Shown piece after piece: positions 54,321 through 63,300 of a stretch of 63,327 nucleotides of DNA (positions are counted from its first letter, which is position 1; each line of letters starts with the position of its first letter). Both the position numbers and the translations under genes were made by a program. This DNA comes from Desulforapulum autotrophicum (lineage in GTDB: Bacteria; Desulfobacterota; Desulfobacteria; Desulfobacterales; Desulfolunaceae), in contig DYJE01000031.1 in the NCBI GenBank assembly GCA_020723285.1, positions 1-63,327 on the forward strand, written 5' to 3'. The notes beneath the pieces were generated by a model, which was given only the letters and a program-made list of their open reading frames with translations, had not been told where the DNA came from and did no database searches.

Positions 54321-54937
54321 TTTTTCAGCTTCGTGTTGATCACAAAAAAATCATAAATAATATGGGCCAGTTCGTCGATGAGACGGGATTCCTCGATTTC
54401 CGTGCCGATAAACTTGGAGGTGTGAGCCACCTGTTCCACGGCGTTGTGGAAAATGATGGCGGCGGCGTAGGGATCCCGAAGGTTCATCCGGTCTTCGTTG
54501 GCCTTGAAAAGCATCATGATCTGGGCCAGTTCCCGCTCCCGGCCTCTTTCGAAAATGCGGTTGATTTCAGGATCGGAATACCTTAAGGCGTGGGTCTGGC
54601 TTAAAAACGTGGGGGCGATGTCAAAGGCCTTGAACACATTGGCCAGAAGATCCCTTATATCCTGGGGACCGATCTCCTCGAAATTCGTGGTCCTTAAATC
54701 CTGCCAGATCAGGGTGTAGCTCATGGCCAGCAGATTCTCAAGAATGGCGAGGAGCAGCTGCTTTTTATCCTTGTAATACGAATAGAAACTTCCGATGGCC
54801 ACCCCGGCCCTGTCCGCGATCTCCCTGGAATTCGTCCCGTGAATGCCTTTTTCGGAAAAAAGTTCAAAAGCGGCGTCCTCGATACGTTTTTTCGTTTCCT
54901 GACTCCGCTGCTGCTTCGGAACCCTCACCTTCGCCAT
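54317..54937 (-). CDS. TetR-family regulator (2), paralogue of the preceding
   Basis: A 206-residue repressor similar throughout to the gene opposite: IEDAAFELFSEKGIHGTNSR and IADRAGVAIGSFYSYYKDKK in the DNA-binding part, and SQTHALRYSDPEINRIF matching ETHVLRYSDPDVKALY in the other. I start at the ATG 54937 with GGAG upstream. The two genes converge tail to tail and overlap by 4 bp, so they arose by an inverted duplication or were brought together. Its target is unknown. Confidence 0.92.
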   Translation of the reverse strand: MAKVRVPKQQRSQETKKRIEDAAFELFSEKGIHGTNSREIADRAGVAIGSFYSYYKDKKQLLLAILENLLAMSYTLIWQDLRTTNFEEIGPQDIRDLLANVFKAFDIAPTFLSQTHALRYSDPEINRIFERGRERELAQIMMLFKANEDRMNLRDPYAAAIIFHNAVEQVAHTSKFIGTEIEESRLIDELAHIIYDFFVINTKLKN

Positions 54938-55016
54938 CGGCAATCTTCTCCAGTTTCAATGTGGTATTCTTAGTGATTTTCCTGTCTTTTAAGGACTTTT
55001 CCCCATACAAAAAACC

Positions 55017-56279
55017 GTGAAACCATCATATCAGGCTCTGAGATCATTTCAACCCATAAATCCCCGGATATTCATAAACCCGGCCATCTTTCTTACTGGC
55101 CTTTTTATCCTTGCCGCCATCCTCGTTCCTCTGTTATTCCATGAGGAAACCAGAGGAAAATCCATGGACTCCGACAAAAAACAACCTGACCGTCCGTCCG
55201 GTGACGACCCGGCCCTGATCTGCGCAAGGCTCCGATCCCTGGAAGCGGAAGTCGAGAATCTTCGCACGGCCAATGAAGCCCTGATGAAATCCGAAGAAAA
55301 ATACAGGACCATTTTCGAAACAACCGGCACCGCCACCATCGTCATCGACGAAGACACCACCATTTCCATGGTGAACACCGAATTCGTGAACCTTTCGGGA
55401 TTCACCAAGGAAGAGATCGAAGGGAAAAGGGTGTGGACCGATTTTATCGAGGACATGGACCGCGAACGGATGAAGGCCTACCATTACAAACGCAGGGAAA
55501 CGCCGGACCGCGTACCCCGGAACTACGAATGCCGCTTGAGGAACAAATGGAGGGACGACAAAATCGCCATCCTCACCGTGGCCCTCATCCCCGGAACCCG
55601 GCAAAGCGTGGCCTCCATCCGGGACATCACCGAACGAAGGCGGGCCGAAGCTGAAATCCTTAAGATCAGTGAAGCGGAACGCCGTAAAATCGGTTCCGAT
55701 CTCCACGACGACCTGGGCCAGCTTCTGGTGGGGATCGAGGCCTTGAGTACCTTGCTGAAGCAGAGACTCGCGGCGGAAAACCATCCCGAAGCGGAGCGTG
55801 CGGCGGAAATCACAGCCCTGATCCGTGAAGCCACGGGAAAAACGCGGAACCTCGCCAAAGGTCTCTGTCCGGTGAACATGGACGAAGGGGGGCTCGTGTC
55901 GTCCCTCACCGAATTCGCGGCCAAAGTGGAAAAGGTGTTCGGCGTGACCTGCCGATTCAACTGCCTGACCTCCCTTGCCGTCAGCAACAACGCCGTGGCC
56001 ACCCATCTTTACCACATTGTCCAGGAAGCGGTGAACAACGCCCTGCGCCACGGTAAAGCCCGGCGTGTGAAAATCACCCTCTTCGCCATCAGGGACGAGG
56101 TGTGCCTTGCCATCACCGACAACGGCTGCGGCATGGACCCAAGCAAAAAAAACGAAGGTTTAGGCCTTAGCATCATGGGCTACCGCGCCAAAAGTATCCG
56201 GGCCGACCTCCTGATCAGAAGTGAAAACATGAAAGGAACACGGGTGATATGCCGAATCCATCGCGAATATTTATCGTAG
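55017..56279 (+). CDS. PAS-domain histidine kinase (NarX/HisKA_3 type)
   Basis: A 420-residue kinase: membrane helix at about 23-41, coiled coil, PAS domain at 90-210 (YRTIFETTGTATIVIDEDTT, FVNLSGFTKEEIEGKRV), dimerisation helix with phosphoacceptor His in ERRKIGSDLHDDLGQLLVGI, and HATPase (VQEAVNNALRHGKA, ITDNGCGMDP, GLGLSIMGYRA). An internal ATG at 55164 has a much better ribosome binding site (AGAGGAAAATCC) and would give a soluble 371-residue form. It overlaps the regulator gene by 31 bp, so they form a pair. Confidence 0.92.
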   Translation: MKPSYQALRSFQPINPRIFINPAIFLTGLFILAAILVPLLFHEETRGKSMDSDKKQPDRPSGDDPALICARLRSLEAEVENLRTANEALMKSEEKYRTIFETTGTATIVIDEDTTISMVNTEFVNLSGFTKEEIEGKRVWTDFIEDMDRERMKAYHYKRRETPDRVPRNYECRLRNKWRDDKIAILTVALIPGTRQSVASIRDITERRRAEAEILKISEAERRKIGSDLHDDLGQLLVGIEALSTLLKQRLAAENHPEAERAAEITALIREATGKTRNLAKGLCPVNMDEGGLVSSLTEFAAKVEKVFGVTCRFNCLTSLAVSNNAVATHLYHIVQEAVNNALRHGKARRVKITLFAIRDEVCLAITDNGCGMDPSKKNEGLGLSIMGYRAKSIRADLLIRSENMKGTRVICRIHREYLS

Positions 56280-56902
56280 ACGACCATCCGGTGTTCAGAA
56301 AAGGGCTGGCCCTCCTGATCAACGAGGAAAAGGACATGACGGTCTGCGGCGAGGCCGAGGACGTGAACGAGGCTAAGCGGGCCATCGAGCGGGACCGGCC
56401 TGACATGGTGATTGTGGACATCACGTTAAAGGACAAAAGCGGCCTGGAACTGATCCGGGATCTCCATGCCCGTGACGACGCCCTGCCCATGCTGGTGGTA
56501 TCCATGCACGAAGAAACCCTATACGCCGAACGGGCCTTGAAAGCCGGGGCAAGGGGCTACATCATGAAAGCGGAAATGACCACCAACATCATCAGTGCCA
56601 TCCGCCATGTCCTGACCGGAAAAATCTACGCGGGCCACGAAATCATCAGCGCACTCATCGGCCTTTCCGGAAAGAAGACCGATATCACCGCCGATCCGGT
56701 GACCACCTTGTCCGACCGTGAACTGGAAGTGTTCCAGCTCATCGGCAAAGGCTACGGAAGAAAAGAGATCGCCGGGATCCTCAATGTCAGCGTGAAAACC
56801 GTGGGCAGCTACCGGGAATACATCAAGCGGAAACTCCACGTCAAAAACTCGCCGGATCTTATGAAGCGTGCCATTGAATGGACGCGGAAACCCGAAAAAT
56901 AA
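56249..56902 (+). CDS. NarL/LuxR-type response regulator
   Basis: A 217-residue regulator: receiver (IFIVDDHPVFRKGLALLINE, MVIVDITLKDKSG with the phosphoacceptor Asp, GYIMKAEMT) and a C-terminal LuxR helix-turn-helix (LSDRELEVFQLIGKGYGRKE, ILNVSVKTVGSYREYI). It is the partner of the kinase it overlaps. Target genes are unknown. Confidence 0.95.
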   Translation: MPNPSRIFIVDDHPVFRKGLALLINEEKDMTVCGEAEDVNEAKRAIERDRPDMVIVDITLKDKSGLELIRDLHARDDALPMLVVSMHEETLYAERALKAGARGYIMKAEMTTNIISAIRHVLTGKIYAGHEIISALIGLSGKKTDITADPVTTLSDRELEVFQLIGKGYGRKEIAGILNVSVKTVGSYREYIKRKLHVKNSPDLMKRAIEWTRKPEK

Positions 56903-56929
56903 GTCAGGATACCCGACACAGCCCTTTTT

Positions 56930-56962
56930 GCCGGCTTCCCGTAAAACGAAAAGCCGGCCTTT
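56930..56962 (+). terminator. terminator hairpin between convergent operons
   Basis: GCCGGCTT (56930-56937) pairs with AAGCCGGC (56951-56958) around a 13-base loop, 27 bp after the regulator stop and 32 bp before the end of the convergent carboxyltransferase gene. Only a short CTTT follows, so it is a moderate terminator. Confidence 0.5.
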
Positions 56963-56989
56963 GAGGGTGTAAAGTGATACCCCGTCACG

Positions 56990-58543
56990 CTACAGGGGGA
57001 TATTGCCGTGTTTTTTGTACGGCTTCATTTCCCGTTTCGTGGACATCACCGCAAGGGCGTCGATGAGATGGCCACGGGTTTCGCTGGGCACAATCACCCG
57101 GTCGATGTAACCGCGTTCCGCCGCACAATAGGGATTGGAGAACAGGTCGTTGTACTCGTCGATTTTTTCCTGGCGTTTGGCGGCGGGATCGGCGGCTTCC
57201 TTGATCTCTTTCCGGTGAATGACATTGGCTGCCCCTTCGGCTCCCATGACGGCGATCTGGGCCGAGGGCCAGGCAAAAGCCATGTCTGCACCCAGATGCC
57301 TCGAACACATGGCGAGGTACGCCCCGCCGAAAGATTTCCGGGTGATGAGAAGAAGCTTGGGCACCGTGGCTTCGGAGTAGCTCCACAGGAGTTTGGCCCC
57401 ATGGCGGATGATACCCCCGTGTTCCTGGGTGCTGCCGGGAAGGTAGCCGGGCACGTCGGCGATGGTGAGCAAGGGAATGTTGAAGGCGTCACAAAACCGG
57501 ATGAACCGGCTGGCCTTGTCCGAGGCGTTGATATCGAGGCACCCGGCCATGATCTGGCTCTGGTTGGCGATGATGCCGATGCTCCGGCCGTCCAGCCGGG
57601 CGAATCCGGTCAGGATATTGGGGGCGTAAAGTTCGTGGGGCTGGAAGAACACGCCGCCATCCACGATGCTCCGGATCACGTCCAGCATGTCGTAGGCTTT
57701 CCGGGGGTTGTCGGAAATCAGGGTGTCCAGGGCCGGGGCCGTTCTGTAGCGGTCATCGGTGGGCGTCACACGGGGAGGCTCTTCCCTGTTGTTCGACGGG
57801 ATGTACGAGAGAAGCATCTTGATTTTGTCGATGGCGTCGGCGTCGTTTTCACAGGCGAAATGAGACACCCCGCTTTTGCTGCAATGGGTCATGGCCCCGC
57901 CCAGCTCCTCGAAACTGATTTCTTCGCCGGTCACCGACCGGATCACATCCGGTCCGGTGATGAACATGTAGCTGGTGTTTTTCACCATGAAGATGAAGTC
58001 CATCATGGCCGGGGAGTACACCGCGCCCCCTGCCGTGGACCCCATGATGGCGGAAATCTGGGGAATCACGCCCGAGGCGTTGGAGTTCCGGAAAAAAATC
58101 TCGCCGTAGCCTGAAAGAGCGTCCACCCCTTCCTGGATTCTCGCTCCGCCGGAATCGTTCAGGCCGATGACGGGAACCCCGGCTTTCATGGCCATGTCCA
58201 TGATTTTGCAGATTTTTTTCGCGTGCATTTCGCCGAGACTTCCGGCCCGGGATGTGAAATCCTGGGCAAACGCAAAAACAGGCCGTCCGTCCACAAGGCC
58301 ATGGCCCGTGATCACGCCGTCCGACGGCACCTCTACTTTGTCCATACCGAAATGAACGCAGCGGTGACGGACGAACATATCCACTTCCCGGAACGTACCT
58401 TTATCGAACAGATGATCCAGCCGTTCCCGCGCCGTAAGTTTGCCCTCGTTTTTGTGTTTTTCAACGGCTTTTTCCCCTCCCATGGTGAGGGCTTTGGCTT
58501 CACGGTTTTTCAGTTCCTGAATCATTTCCGCCACGGTTTTCAT
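56990..58543 (-). CDS. mmdA: acyl-CoA carboxyltransferase (methylmalonyl-CoA decarboxylase alpha/PccB type)
   Basis: A 517-residue biotin-dependent carboxyltransferase: LTARERLDHLFDKGTFREVD, VITGHGLVDGRPVFAFAQDF, GVPVIGLNDSGGARIQEGVD, AGGAVYSPAMMDFIF and the CoA-binding half (FNIPLLTIADVPGYLPGSTQ, RKSFGGAYLAMCSRHLGADM). The family covers MmdA, PccB and the 12S transcarboxylase subunit. Beside a Na+ decarboxylase beta subunit and a biotin carrier, a methylmalonyl-CoA decarboxylase or methylmalonyl-CoA:pyruvate transcarboxylase role is most likely. AAAGGATG precedes the ATG. It has its own promoter region after a terminator. Confidence 0.92.
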   Translation of the reverse strand: MKTVAEMIQELKNREAKALTMGGEKAVEKHKNEGKLTARERLDHLFDKGTFREVDMFVRHRCVHFGMDKVEVPSDGVITGHGLVDGRPVFAFAQDFTSRAGSLGEMHAKKICKIMDMAMKAGVPVIGLNDSGGARIQEGVDALSGYGEIFFRNSNASGVIPQISAIMGSTAGGAVYSPAMMDFIFMVKNTSYMFITGPDVIRSVTGEEISFEELGGAMTHCSKSGVSHFACENDADAIDKIKMLLSYIPSNNREEPPRVTPTDDRYRTAPALDTLISDNPRKAYDMLDVIRSIVDGGVFFQPHELYAPNILTGFARLDGRSIGIIANQSQIMAGCLDINASDKASRFIRFCDAFNIPLLTIADVPGYLPGSTQEHGGIIRHGAKLLWSYSEATVPKLLLITRKSFGGAYLAMCSRHLGADMAFAWPSAQIAVMGAEGAANVIHRKEIKEAADPAAKRQEKIDEYNDLFSNPYCAAERGYIDRVIVPSETRGHLIDALAVMSTKREMKPYKKHGNIPL

Positions 58544-58615
58544 AGAAACATCCTTTCAACGGTTATTCGTGATCACGATCGGGTTGTGGTTGATATGTTG
58601 CCTTGTGATGATTTC

Positions 58616-58633
58616 TGAACGAGCGCTCAGTCA
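58616..58633. promoter_or_regulatory. palindromic operator upstream of mmdA
   Basis: TGAACGAGCGCTCAGTCA is a near-perfect 18-bp inverted repeat centred on AGCGCT, 72 bp before the mmdA start. Size and pattern fit a TetR/AcrR-type operator such as those of acyl-CoA metabolism regulators. It differs from the TGAAC palindromes at 53.6 kb in spacing and core. Confidence 0.6.
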
Positions 58634-58744
58634 GAGATGTGTTAGCATGGGAAAAAAGGAACTGTCAAGAAAGACAAAACGACGGATTGTAAAAAAAGGT
58701 GCCCGGCAGCCCTAAAGCCGCAAAACGTTTTATCTCATTGCGCG

Positions 58745-58782
58745 GGAAATAAAAAACCGCGGCCCGAAGACCGCGGTTTATT
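58745..58782 (-). terminator. rho-independent terminator of the oad operon
   Basis: AAACCGCGG (58754-58762) pairs perfectly with CCGCGGTTT (58771-58779); on the minus strand the stem is followed by TTTTTTATTT-type sequence. It lies 25 bp after the oadB stop and separates it from mmdA. Confidence 0.88.
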
Positions 58783-58806
58783 AATCAATCTCAATTCAGC
58801 CGGACA

Positions 58807-60324
58807 TTATCCGCAAAGCGCCAGAAGAACACCGGCAGCCACAGCGGAACCGATAACGCCGGACACATTGGGGCCCATGGCGTGCATCAGCAGGTAGTTG
58901 TGGGGGTTGTCTTCCAACCCAACGTTGTTGGCCACGCGGGCCGCCATGGGAACGGCGGAAACACCGGCCGCACCAATGAGGGGGTTGATTTTTTCTTTGC
59001 TGAACACGTTCATCAGTTTTCCGAGAATGACGCCGCCGCCCGTTCCCACGGAGAAGGCGAGAAGGCCCAGGAACAGAATGCCCAGAGTTTCAGCCCGGAG
59101 GAACTGTTCCGCCGCCAGTTTGGAACCCACGGAGAGACCCAGAAGGATGGTGACGATGTTGATCAGTTCGTTGGCCGCTGTTTTGGTGAGACGTTCCACC
59201 ACGCCGGATTCCTTGAGCAGGTTGCCGAACATCAGAACACCCATCAGGGGCGTCGCATCGGGAAGAAGAACGATGCAAAGGCCGAGAACAAGCAGGGGAA
59301 AAATGATCTTTTCAATCTTTTTCACGTGCCGCAGCTGTTTCATTTCGATCATGCGCTCTTCTTTCGTGGTGAGAAGACGCATGATGGGCGGCTGGATAAT
59401 GGGAACAAGAGCCATGTAAGAGTAAGCGGCAACCGCGATGGCCCCCAAAAGATCCGGGGCGAGGCGCGTGGTGAGGAAGATGGCCGTGGGACCGTCGGCC
59501 CCGCCGATGATGCCGATGGACGCCGCATCCTTGATGGAGAAGTTGATCACATTGGGGAACAGCTGGGTGATCCAGAGGGCACCGATGAGCGTGGTGAAGA
59601 TTCCCAGCTGGGCCGCACCGCCCAAAAGGGATGTTTTCGGGTTGGCGATCAGGGGACCGAAGTCGGTCATGGCCCCGATGCCCATGAAGATCAGGAGGGG
59701 AAACAGACCGGTTTTCACCCCAAAAGCGTATACAATGCCCAGGAATCCTTCAGGACCTGAAATTCCCGCCACGGGGATGTTGGCCAGAATTCCACCGAAT
59801 CCGATGGGAATGAGAAGCAACGGTTCGAAGCCTCGTGCAATGGCCAGATAGATCAGGCCGCAGCTGATGCAGAGCATGATCAGCTGGCCCATGCCCAAGG
59901 GAAGGAGACCGGTTTTGTTCACGGCCATTTCAGACGCTGAACGTTCACCGCTGATGGTCTGGCTGATGCCGTCCACAAAGGCCTTGAGGCCTGTGGATTC
60001 CCAGAGTCTCTCGTATTTCTGAGCTGTGGTCAGGGTTTTGGCTTCTCCCACAGGAGTTGCGGCTGTTTCCGTTTTCACGGGAGCTGTAGCGGCATGGGGA
60101 TCAACAGCAGCGGGAGCCGCCGGTTCAACGGCTGCGGCGGCAGGGGCTGAGGCACTATCAACCGCAGGGGCTGCGCTGGGGTCCGGGGTGGCGGTTGCGG
60201 CCGGAGCCGTGGTGGTTGCCGTATCGTCAGCTTTGAGGTTCGATCCCCCAAGCGTGACGAACATCACGATCAGCGCGGCGAAAACTCCAGCGCCGATGAT
60301 GGAGCGTATATTTTTTTTCTTCAT
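58807..60324 (-). CDS. oadB: sodium-translocating decarboxylase beta subunit with long leader
   Basis: A 505-residue protein starting at 60324. From about residue 130 it is a canonical OadB/MmdB Na+ pump: [59 protein letters not shown], and the end [17 protein letters not shown]. The odd part is residues 1-130: a signal-anchor-like helix (8-30) then some 55 residues of mostly Ala, Pro and Thr, then [20 protein letters not shown]. Usual OadB proteins begin directly at the last segment or later. The leader could reach the periplasm. It couples decarboxylation to Na+ export. Confidence 0.93.
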   Translation of the reverse strand: MKKKNIRSIIGAGVFAALIVMFVTLGGSNLKADDTATTTAPAATATPDPSAAPAVDSASAPAAAAVEPAAPAAVDPHAATAPVKTETAATPVGEAKTLTTAQKYERLWESTGLKAFVDGISQTISGERSASEMAVNKTGLLPLGMGQLIMLCISCGLIYLAIARGFEPLLLIPIGFGGILANIPVAGISGPEGFLGIVYAFGVKTGLFPLLIFMGIGAMTDFGPLIANPKTSLLGGAAQLGIFTTLIGALWITQLFPNVINFSIKDAASIGIIGGADGPTAIFLTTRLAPDLLGAIAVAAYSYMALVPIIQPPIMRLLTTKEERMIEMKQLRHVKKIEKIIFPLLVLGLCIVLLPDATPLMGVLMFGNLLKESGVVERLTKTAANELINIVTILLGLSVGSKLAAEQFLRAETLGILFLGLLAFSVGTGGGVILGKLMNVFSKEKINPLIGAAGVSAVPMAARVANNVGLEDNPHNYLLMHAMGPNVSGVIGSAVAAGVLLALCG

Positions 60325-60364
60325 GGTCGTTATCTTTCGTATATTAAGGAATATCCTCGTGTTA

Positions 60365-62491
60365 TCAGTCAATAAAAACAAGTACCTGGCCTGTGATCAC
60401 CTGTGCGCCCTGACTTACACCAAAGCTTGACACGGTTCCGGTGTAGGGCGACTTGATTTCCACTTCCATCTTCATGGCCTCAATCACCAGAAGAACGTCA
60501 CCGGCTTTGACCTGAGACCCTTGGGCCACTTCAAAACGGACCACAGTCCCAGGCATTTGGGCTTTGACTTCTTTGGAACCGGCCGCTGCAGCAGGTGCGG
60601 GAGCTGCAGCGGGTGCGGAAGCTGCAACGGGTGCGGCCTGGGCTACCGGAGCGGCCTGAACCACTTTGCCTTCCGTGGCGATAAAAAGGAGATCCTGCCC
60701 AGTGACTACCGGGGTTCCCGGAACGGCCGCGATAGCGACCACCATACCTGTCATGGGCGACTTGATTTCCACTTCCATTTTCATGGCTTCCACCACGACG
60801 ATGACATCCCCTGATTTTACCTGATCACCGGCATTCACAAGAACGCGGACCACAGTGCCGGGCATCTGGGCTTTAACGGCCTGCTGGGGACCTGCAGCGG
60901 TGACAGTTGTTGCGGCTACAGCTGCAGGAACGGCGGCAAGGCCTTCGGTGACGGAAATAGGATAGGATTTTCCGTTGACCACGGCGGTGTTTCCGTCGAG
61001 TTTCACGGCGTAGGTCTGGCCGGCCACGGTGACGGTGTAGCCGTCCACGGCTTTTTTGGCGGCCGGGGCTGCGGCTTCTTTCACTTCGGGTTCGTTCTTG
61101 CGGACGCCGATGGTGGCTTTGCCTTCAAGGTAGGCGATGCCTTTGTCACCGCAGGACGCCACGATGAAAATGTTTTCATCGGTGATGGGCAGCTTGGCGT
61201 CTTCGAGTTTCTTTTTGGCCGGTGCGATACCTTTCTTGGTGTCTTCCTCGATGATATCCAGAGGATTCCGGTCGGCCACGGGCAGTCCCATTTTTTCGGA
61301 CACGATTTTCACGATTTCAGGATCGGGTGCCACCGGTGTTTTTCCGAAATACCCGAGAACCATTTTGCCGTATCCGTCGGCGATTTTATTCCAGGGTCCC
61401 ATCATCACGTTGTTGAACGCCTGCTGGTAGTAGAACTGGCTTACCGGCGTGACGGACGTTCCGAAACCGCCTCTGCGCACCACTTCACCCATGGCCTTGA
61501 TGACTTCCGGGAAACGGTCCATGATGTTGTTGTCACGCATCATCTGGGAATTGGCGGTCAGCGCCCCGCCGGGCATGGGCGACCAGGGAATGATGGGCTC
61601 CACGCATTTGGCTTCGGGAGGCATGAAGTAGTCTTTCATGCAGTCCTTGAACACTTCCTCGGCTTCCATGACCTTGTCGATGTCGATGTCCAGGGTGTAG
61701 TCGCTGCCGCGCAGGGCGTGCCACATGGTGGCGATGTCGGTCTGGCACGTTCCGCCGGAAACCGGGGCCATGGACAGGTCGATGACGTCCACGCCTGCCT
61801 CGATGGCAGACATGTAGCAGATCAGTCCGATACCGGCTGTTTCATGGGTGTGGAACTGCACGGGAATATCCGCAGGAAGAATCTTTTTGGCCCGTTTGAT
61901 GGTTTCATGAACCACCGCCGGTGTGGAGGTGCCGGAGGCATCCTTGAAGCACACCGAATGATAGGGGATGTCCGCAGCCATAATCTGTTTCAATATCATT
62001 TCGTAGAAATCCGCGTCATGGGCGCCGGTGCAGCCCGGAGGAAGGGCCATCATGCTGACCACCACCTGGTGTTTGAGGCCTGCGGCCGCGATGCACTGAC
62101 CGCTGTAGATCAGGTTGTTCACATCGTTCAGGGCGTCGAAGTTCCGAATGGTGGTGATGCCGTGTTTTTTAAAGAGATCGGCGTGGAGTTTGATGATGTC
62201 TTTGGGCTGGGAATCAAGCGCCACCACGTTGATGCCTCTGGCCAGGGTCTGGAGGTCCGCGTTCGGCCCTGCGGCCTTGCGGAAACGGTCCATCATGTCA
62301 AAGGCGCATTCGTTGCTGTAAAAATAAAGGCTCTGGAAACGCGCGCCGCCGCCCGCTTCAAAGTAGTCAATCCCGGCCGCAGCAGAAGCTTCAACAGCGG
62401 GCATGAAATCGTCGGTGAAAACACGGGCGCCGTAAACGGACTGGAAACCGTCACGGAATGCGGTGTTCATGAATCTAATTTTTTTTGCCAT
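60365..62491 (-). CDS. OadA/PycB-like carboxyltransferase with two biotinyl domains
   Basis: A 708-residue protein. Residues 1-460 are the TIM-barrel carboxyltransferase with metal ligands in FRDGFQ (Asp), CFKDASGT (Lys) and FHTHETAG (His-x-His). It departs from the usual OadA wording (RDAHQS, KDMAG, HTHDTAG, GGTSQP here GGTCQT), so the acceptor may differ from oxaloacetate. Two biotinyl-lipoyl domains follow, about 555-625 and 638-708, each with [12 protein letters not shown] around the biotinyl Lys and separated by an Ala/Pro linker. Two carriers in one chain is unusual. AAGGAG precedes the ATG. It is 40 bp before oadB and 22 bp after oadG. Confidence 0.92.
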   Translation of the reverse strand: MAKKIRFMNTAFRDGFQSVYGARVFTDDFMPAVEASAAAGIDYFEAGGGARFQSLYFYSNECAFDMMDRFRKAAGPNADLQTLARGINVVALDSQPKDIIKLHADLFKKHGITTIRNFDALNDVNNLIYSGQCIAAAGLKHQVVVSMMALPPGCTGAHDADFYEMILKQIMAADIPYHSVCFKDASGTSTPAVVHETIKRAKKILPADIPVQFHTHETAGIGLICYMSAIEAGVDVIDLSMAPVSGGTCQTDIATMWHALRGSDYTLDIDIDKVMEAEEVFKDCMKDYFMPPEAKCVEPIIPWSPMPGGALTANSQMMRDNNIMDRFPEVIKAMGEVVRRGGFGTSVTPVSQFYYQQAFNNVMMGPWNKIADGYGKMVLGYFGKTPVAPDPEIVKIVSEKMGLPVADRNPLDIIEEDTKKGIAPAKKKLEDAKLPITDENIFIVASCGDKGIAYLEGKATIGVRKNEPEVKEAAAPAAKKAVDGYTVTVAGQTYAVKLDGNTAVVNGKSYPISVTEGLAAVPAAVAATTVTAAGPQQAVKAQMPGTVVRVLVNAGDQVKSGDVIVVVEAMKMEVEIKSPMTGMVVAIAAVPGTPVVTGQDLLFIATEGKVVQAAPVAQAAPVAASAPAAAPAPAAAAGSKEVKAQMPGTVVRFEVAQGSQVKAGDVLLVIEAMKMEVEIKSPYTGTVSSFGVSQGAQVITGQVLVFID

Positions 62492-62513
62492 GGTCGTCTC
62501 TCCTTGATCTTAA

Positions 62514-62747
62514 TCAGTTTGCACAGTTTTTTGCGGCCGCAATTGCTACGGCGACCGAGGCCAATTCATCTTCAGATGGTTTGACAACCACAGGTCTCTG
62601 GGCAGAAATCTGTTCCTCTTCTTCAAACCAGTGGGCGTAGGTTTCAAAAAACTTGGCCGCTGCGTTCATCAGGAGAACCATGAGTATGAGGAACGCGAAA
62701 ACGACTCCCATTCCGGCAAACATCAATCCAAAACCTTCAGCTAACAT
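62514..62747 (-). CDS. oadG: decarboxylase gamma subunit (OadG family)
   Basis: A 77-residue protein with one membrane helix (LMFAGMGVVFAFLILMVLLM) and an acidic and Gln/Pro-containing tail, matching OadG/MmdD-like subunits that hold the alpha and beta parts together. It is the first gene of the operon oadG-oadA-like-oadB. AAGGAG precedes the ATG. Confidence 0.87.
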   Translation of the reverse strand: MLAEGFGLMFAGMGVVFAFLILMVLLMNAAAKFFETYAHWFEEEEQISAQRPVVVKPSEDELASVAVAIAAAKNCAN

Positions 62748-63043
62748 TTTTTCTCTCCTTGAAAAAAGTGCGTATTAAAAGGCAGGGTGTCTTTCATCGT
62801 GATATGGACGTTCCCCAACGCCCACCGATGAACCTTCGCGGAGTGTTCCGCAGACATCCTGCCCGTTTATCCATATTCCCACCCTCACCGTGAAGGGCTG
62901 CTTTTTGTCAGAGTTTTGACGAATTTACCTAAATTCTATAAATCCTTTGTGATGTCAAGTAAAAAAAGATGGGGAGTATGAGATTGGATAAGGAGAAAGA
63001 GGGTATCGGATCTGTGTCTGATGTGTGGCGCTTTTTTTATGAA
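62748..63043. other. upstream region of the oad operon
   Basis: No gene is supported. This interval should hold the promoter of the leftward operon. I see no confident promoter or operator. Its right side merges into the repeat block. Confidence 0.5.
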
Positions 63044-63078
63044 CATCGAACACTGAACATCGAACATCCAATGATCAA
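63044..63078 (+). repeat. 7-bp tandem repeats, array 1
   Basis: CATCGAA, CACTGAA, CATCGAA, CATCCAA, TGATCAA in direct succession, then TGGCTGTTCTGC, a phrase that recurs at 63315-63326. Confidence 0.85.
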
Positions 63079-63132
63079 TGGCTGTTCTGCAGCCGGTGAT
63101 GATGAATGCGAACGTTTCTTCGGCTCCAGGGG

Positions 63133-63174
63133 CTTTGAACGTCCAACGCTCAACGTCCAACACCCAACGTTCAA
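63133..63174 (+). repeat. 7-bp tandem repeats, array 2
   Basis: Six heptamers: CTTTGAA, CGTCCAA, CGCTCAA, CGTCCAA, CACCCAA, CGTTCAA. Confidence 0.85.
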
Positions 63175-63211
63175 TAAAAGGATCGGGCCGGTTTTATTTC
63201 ATCCTGACACA

Positions 63212-63231
63212 GCGGCGGTGTTATCCGCCGC
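63212..63231. repeat. hairpin inside the heptad block
   Basis: GCGGCGG (63212-63218) pairs with CCGCCGC (63225-63231) around TGTTAT. It lies near the centre between array 2 and the inverted array 3. Confidence 0.7.
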
Positions 63232-63248
63232 CGGTCATCCTGCACCCA

Positions 63249-63283
63249 TTCGATGTTGGATGTTGAACGTTGGATGTTGGACG
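63249..63283 (-). repeat. 7-bp tandem repeats, array 3 (inverted)
   Basis: Five heptamers in opposite orientation: TTCGATG, TTGGATG, TTGAACG, TTGGATG, TTGGACG, which are reverse complements of the CRTYSAA units. Confidence 0.85.
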
Positions 63284-63300
63284 TTCGTTTTTTCCTTGAG

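Noticed and set aside
62936-63163. 75-codon minus-strand frame in the repeat block
   Set aside because: It is built from the 7-bp repeats, which run through open frames; no ribosome binding site or recognisable protein.
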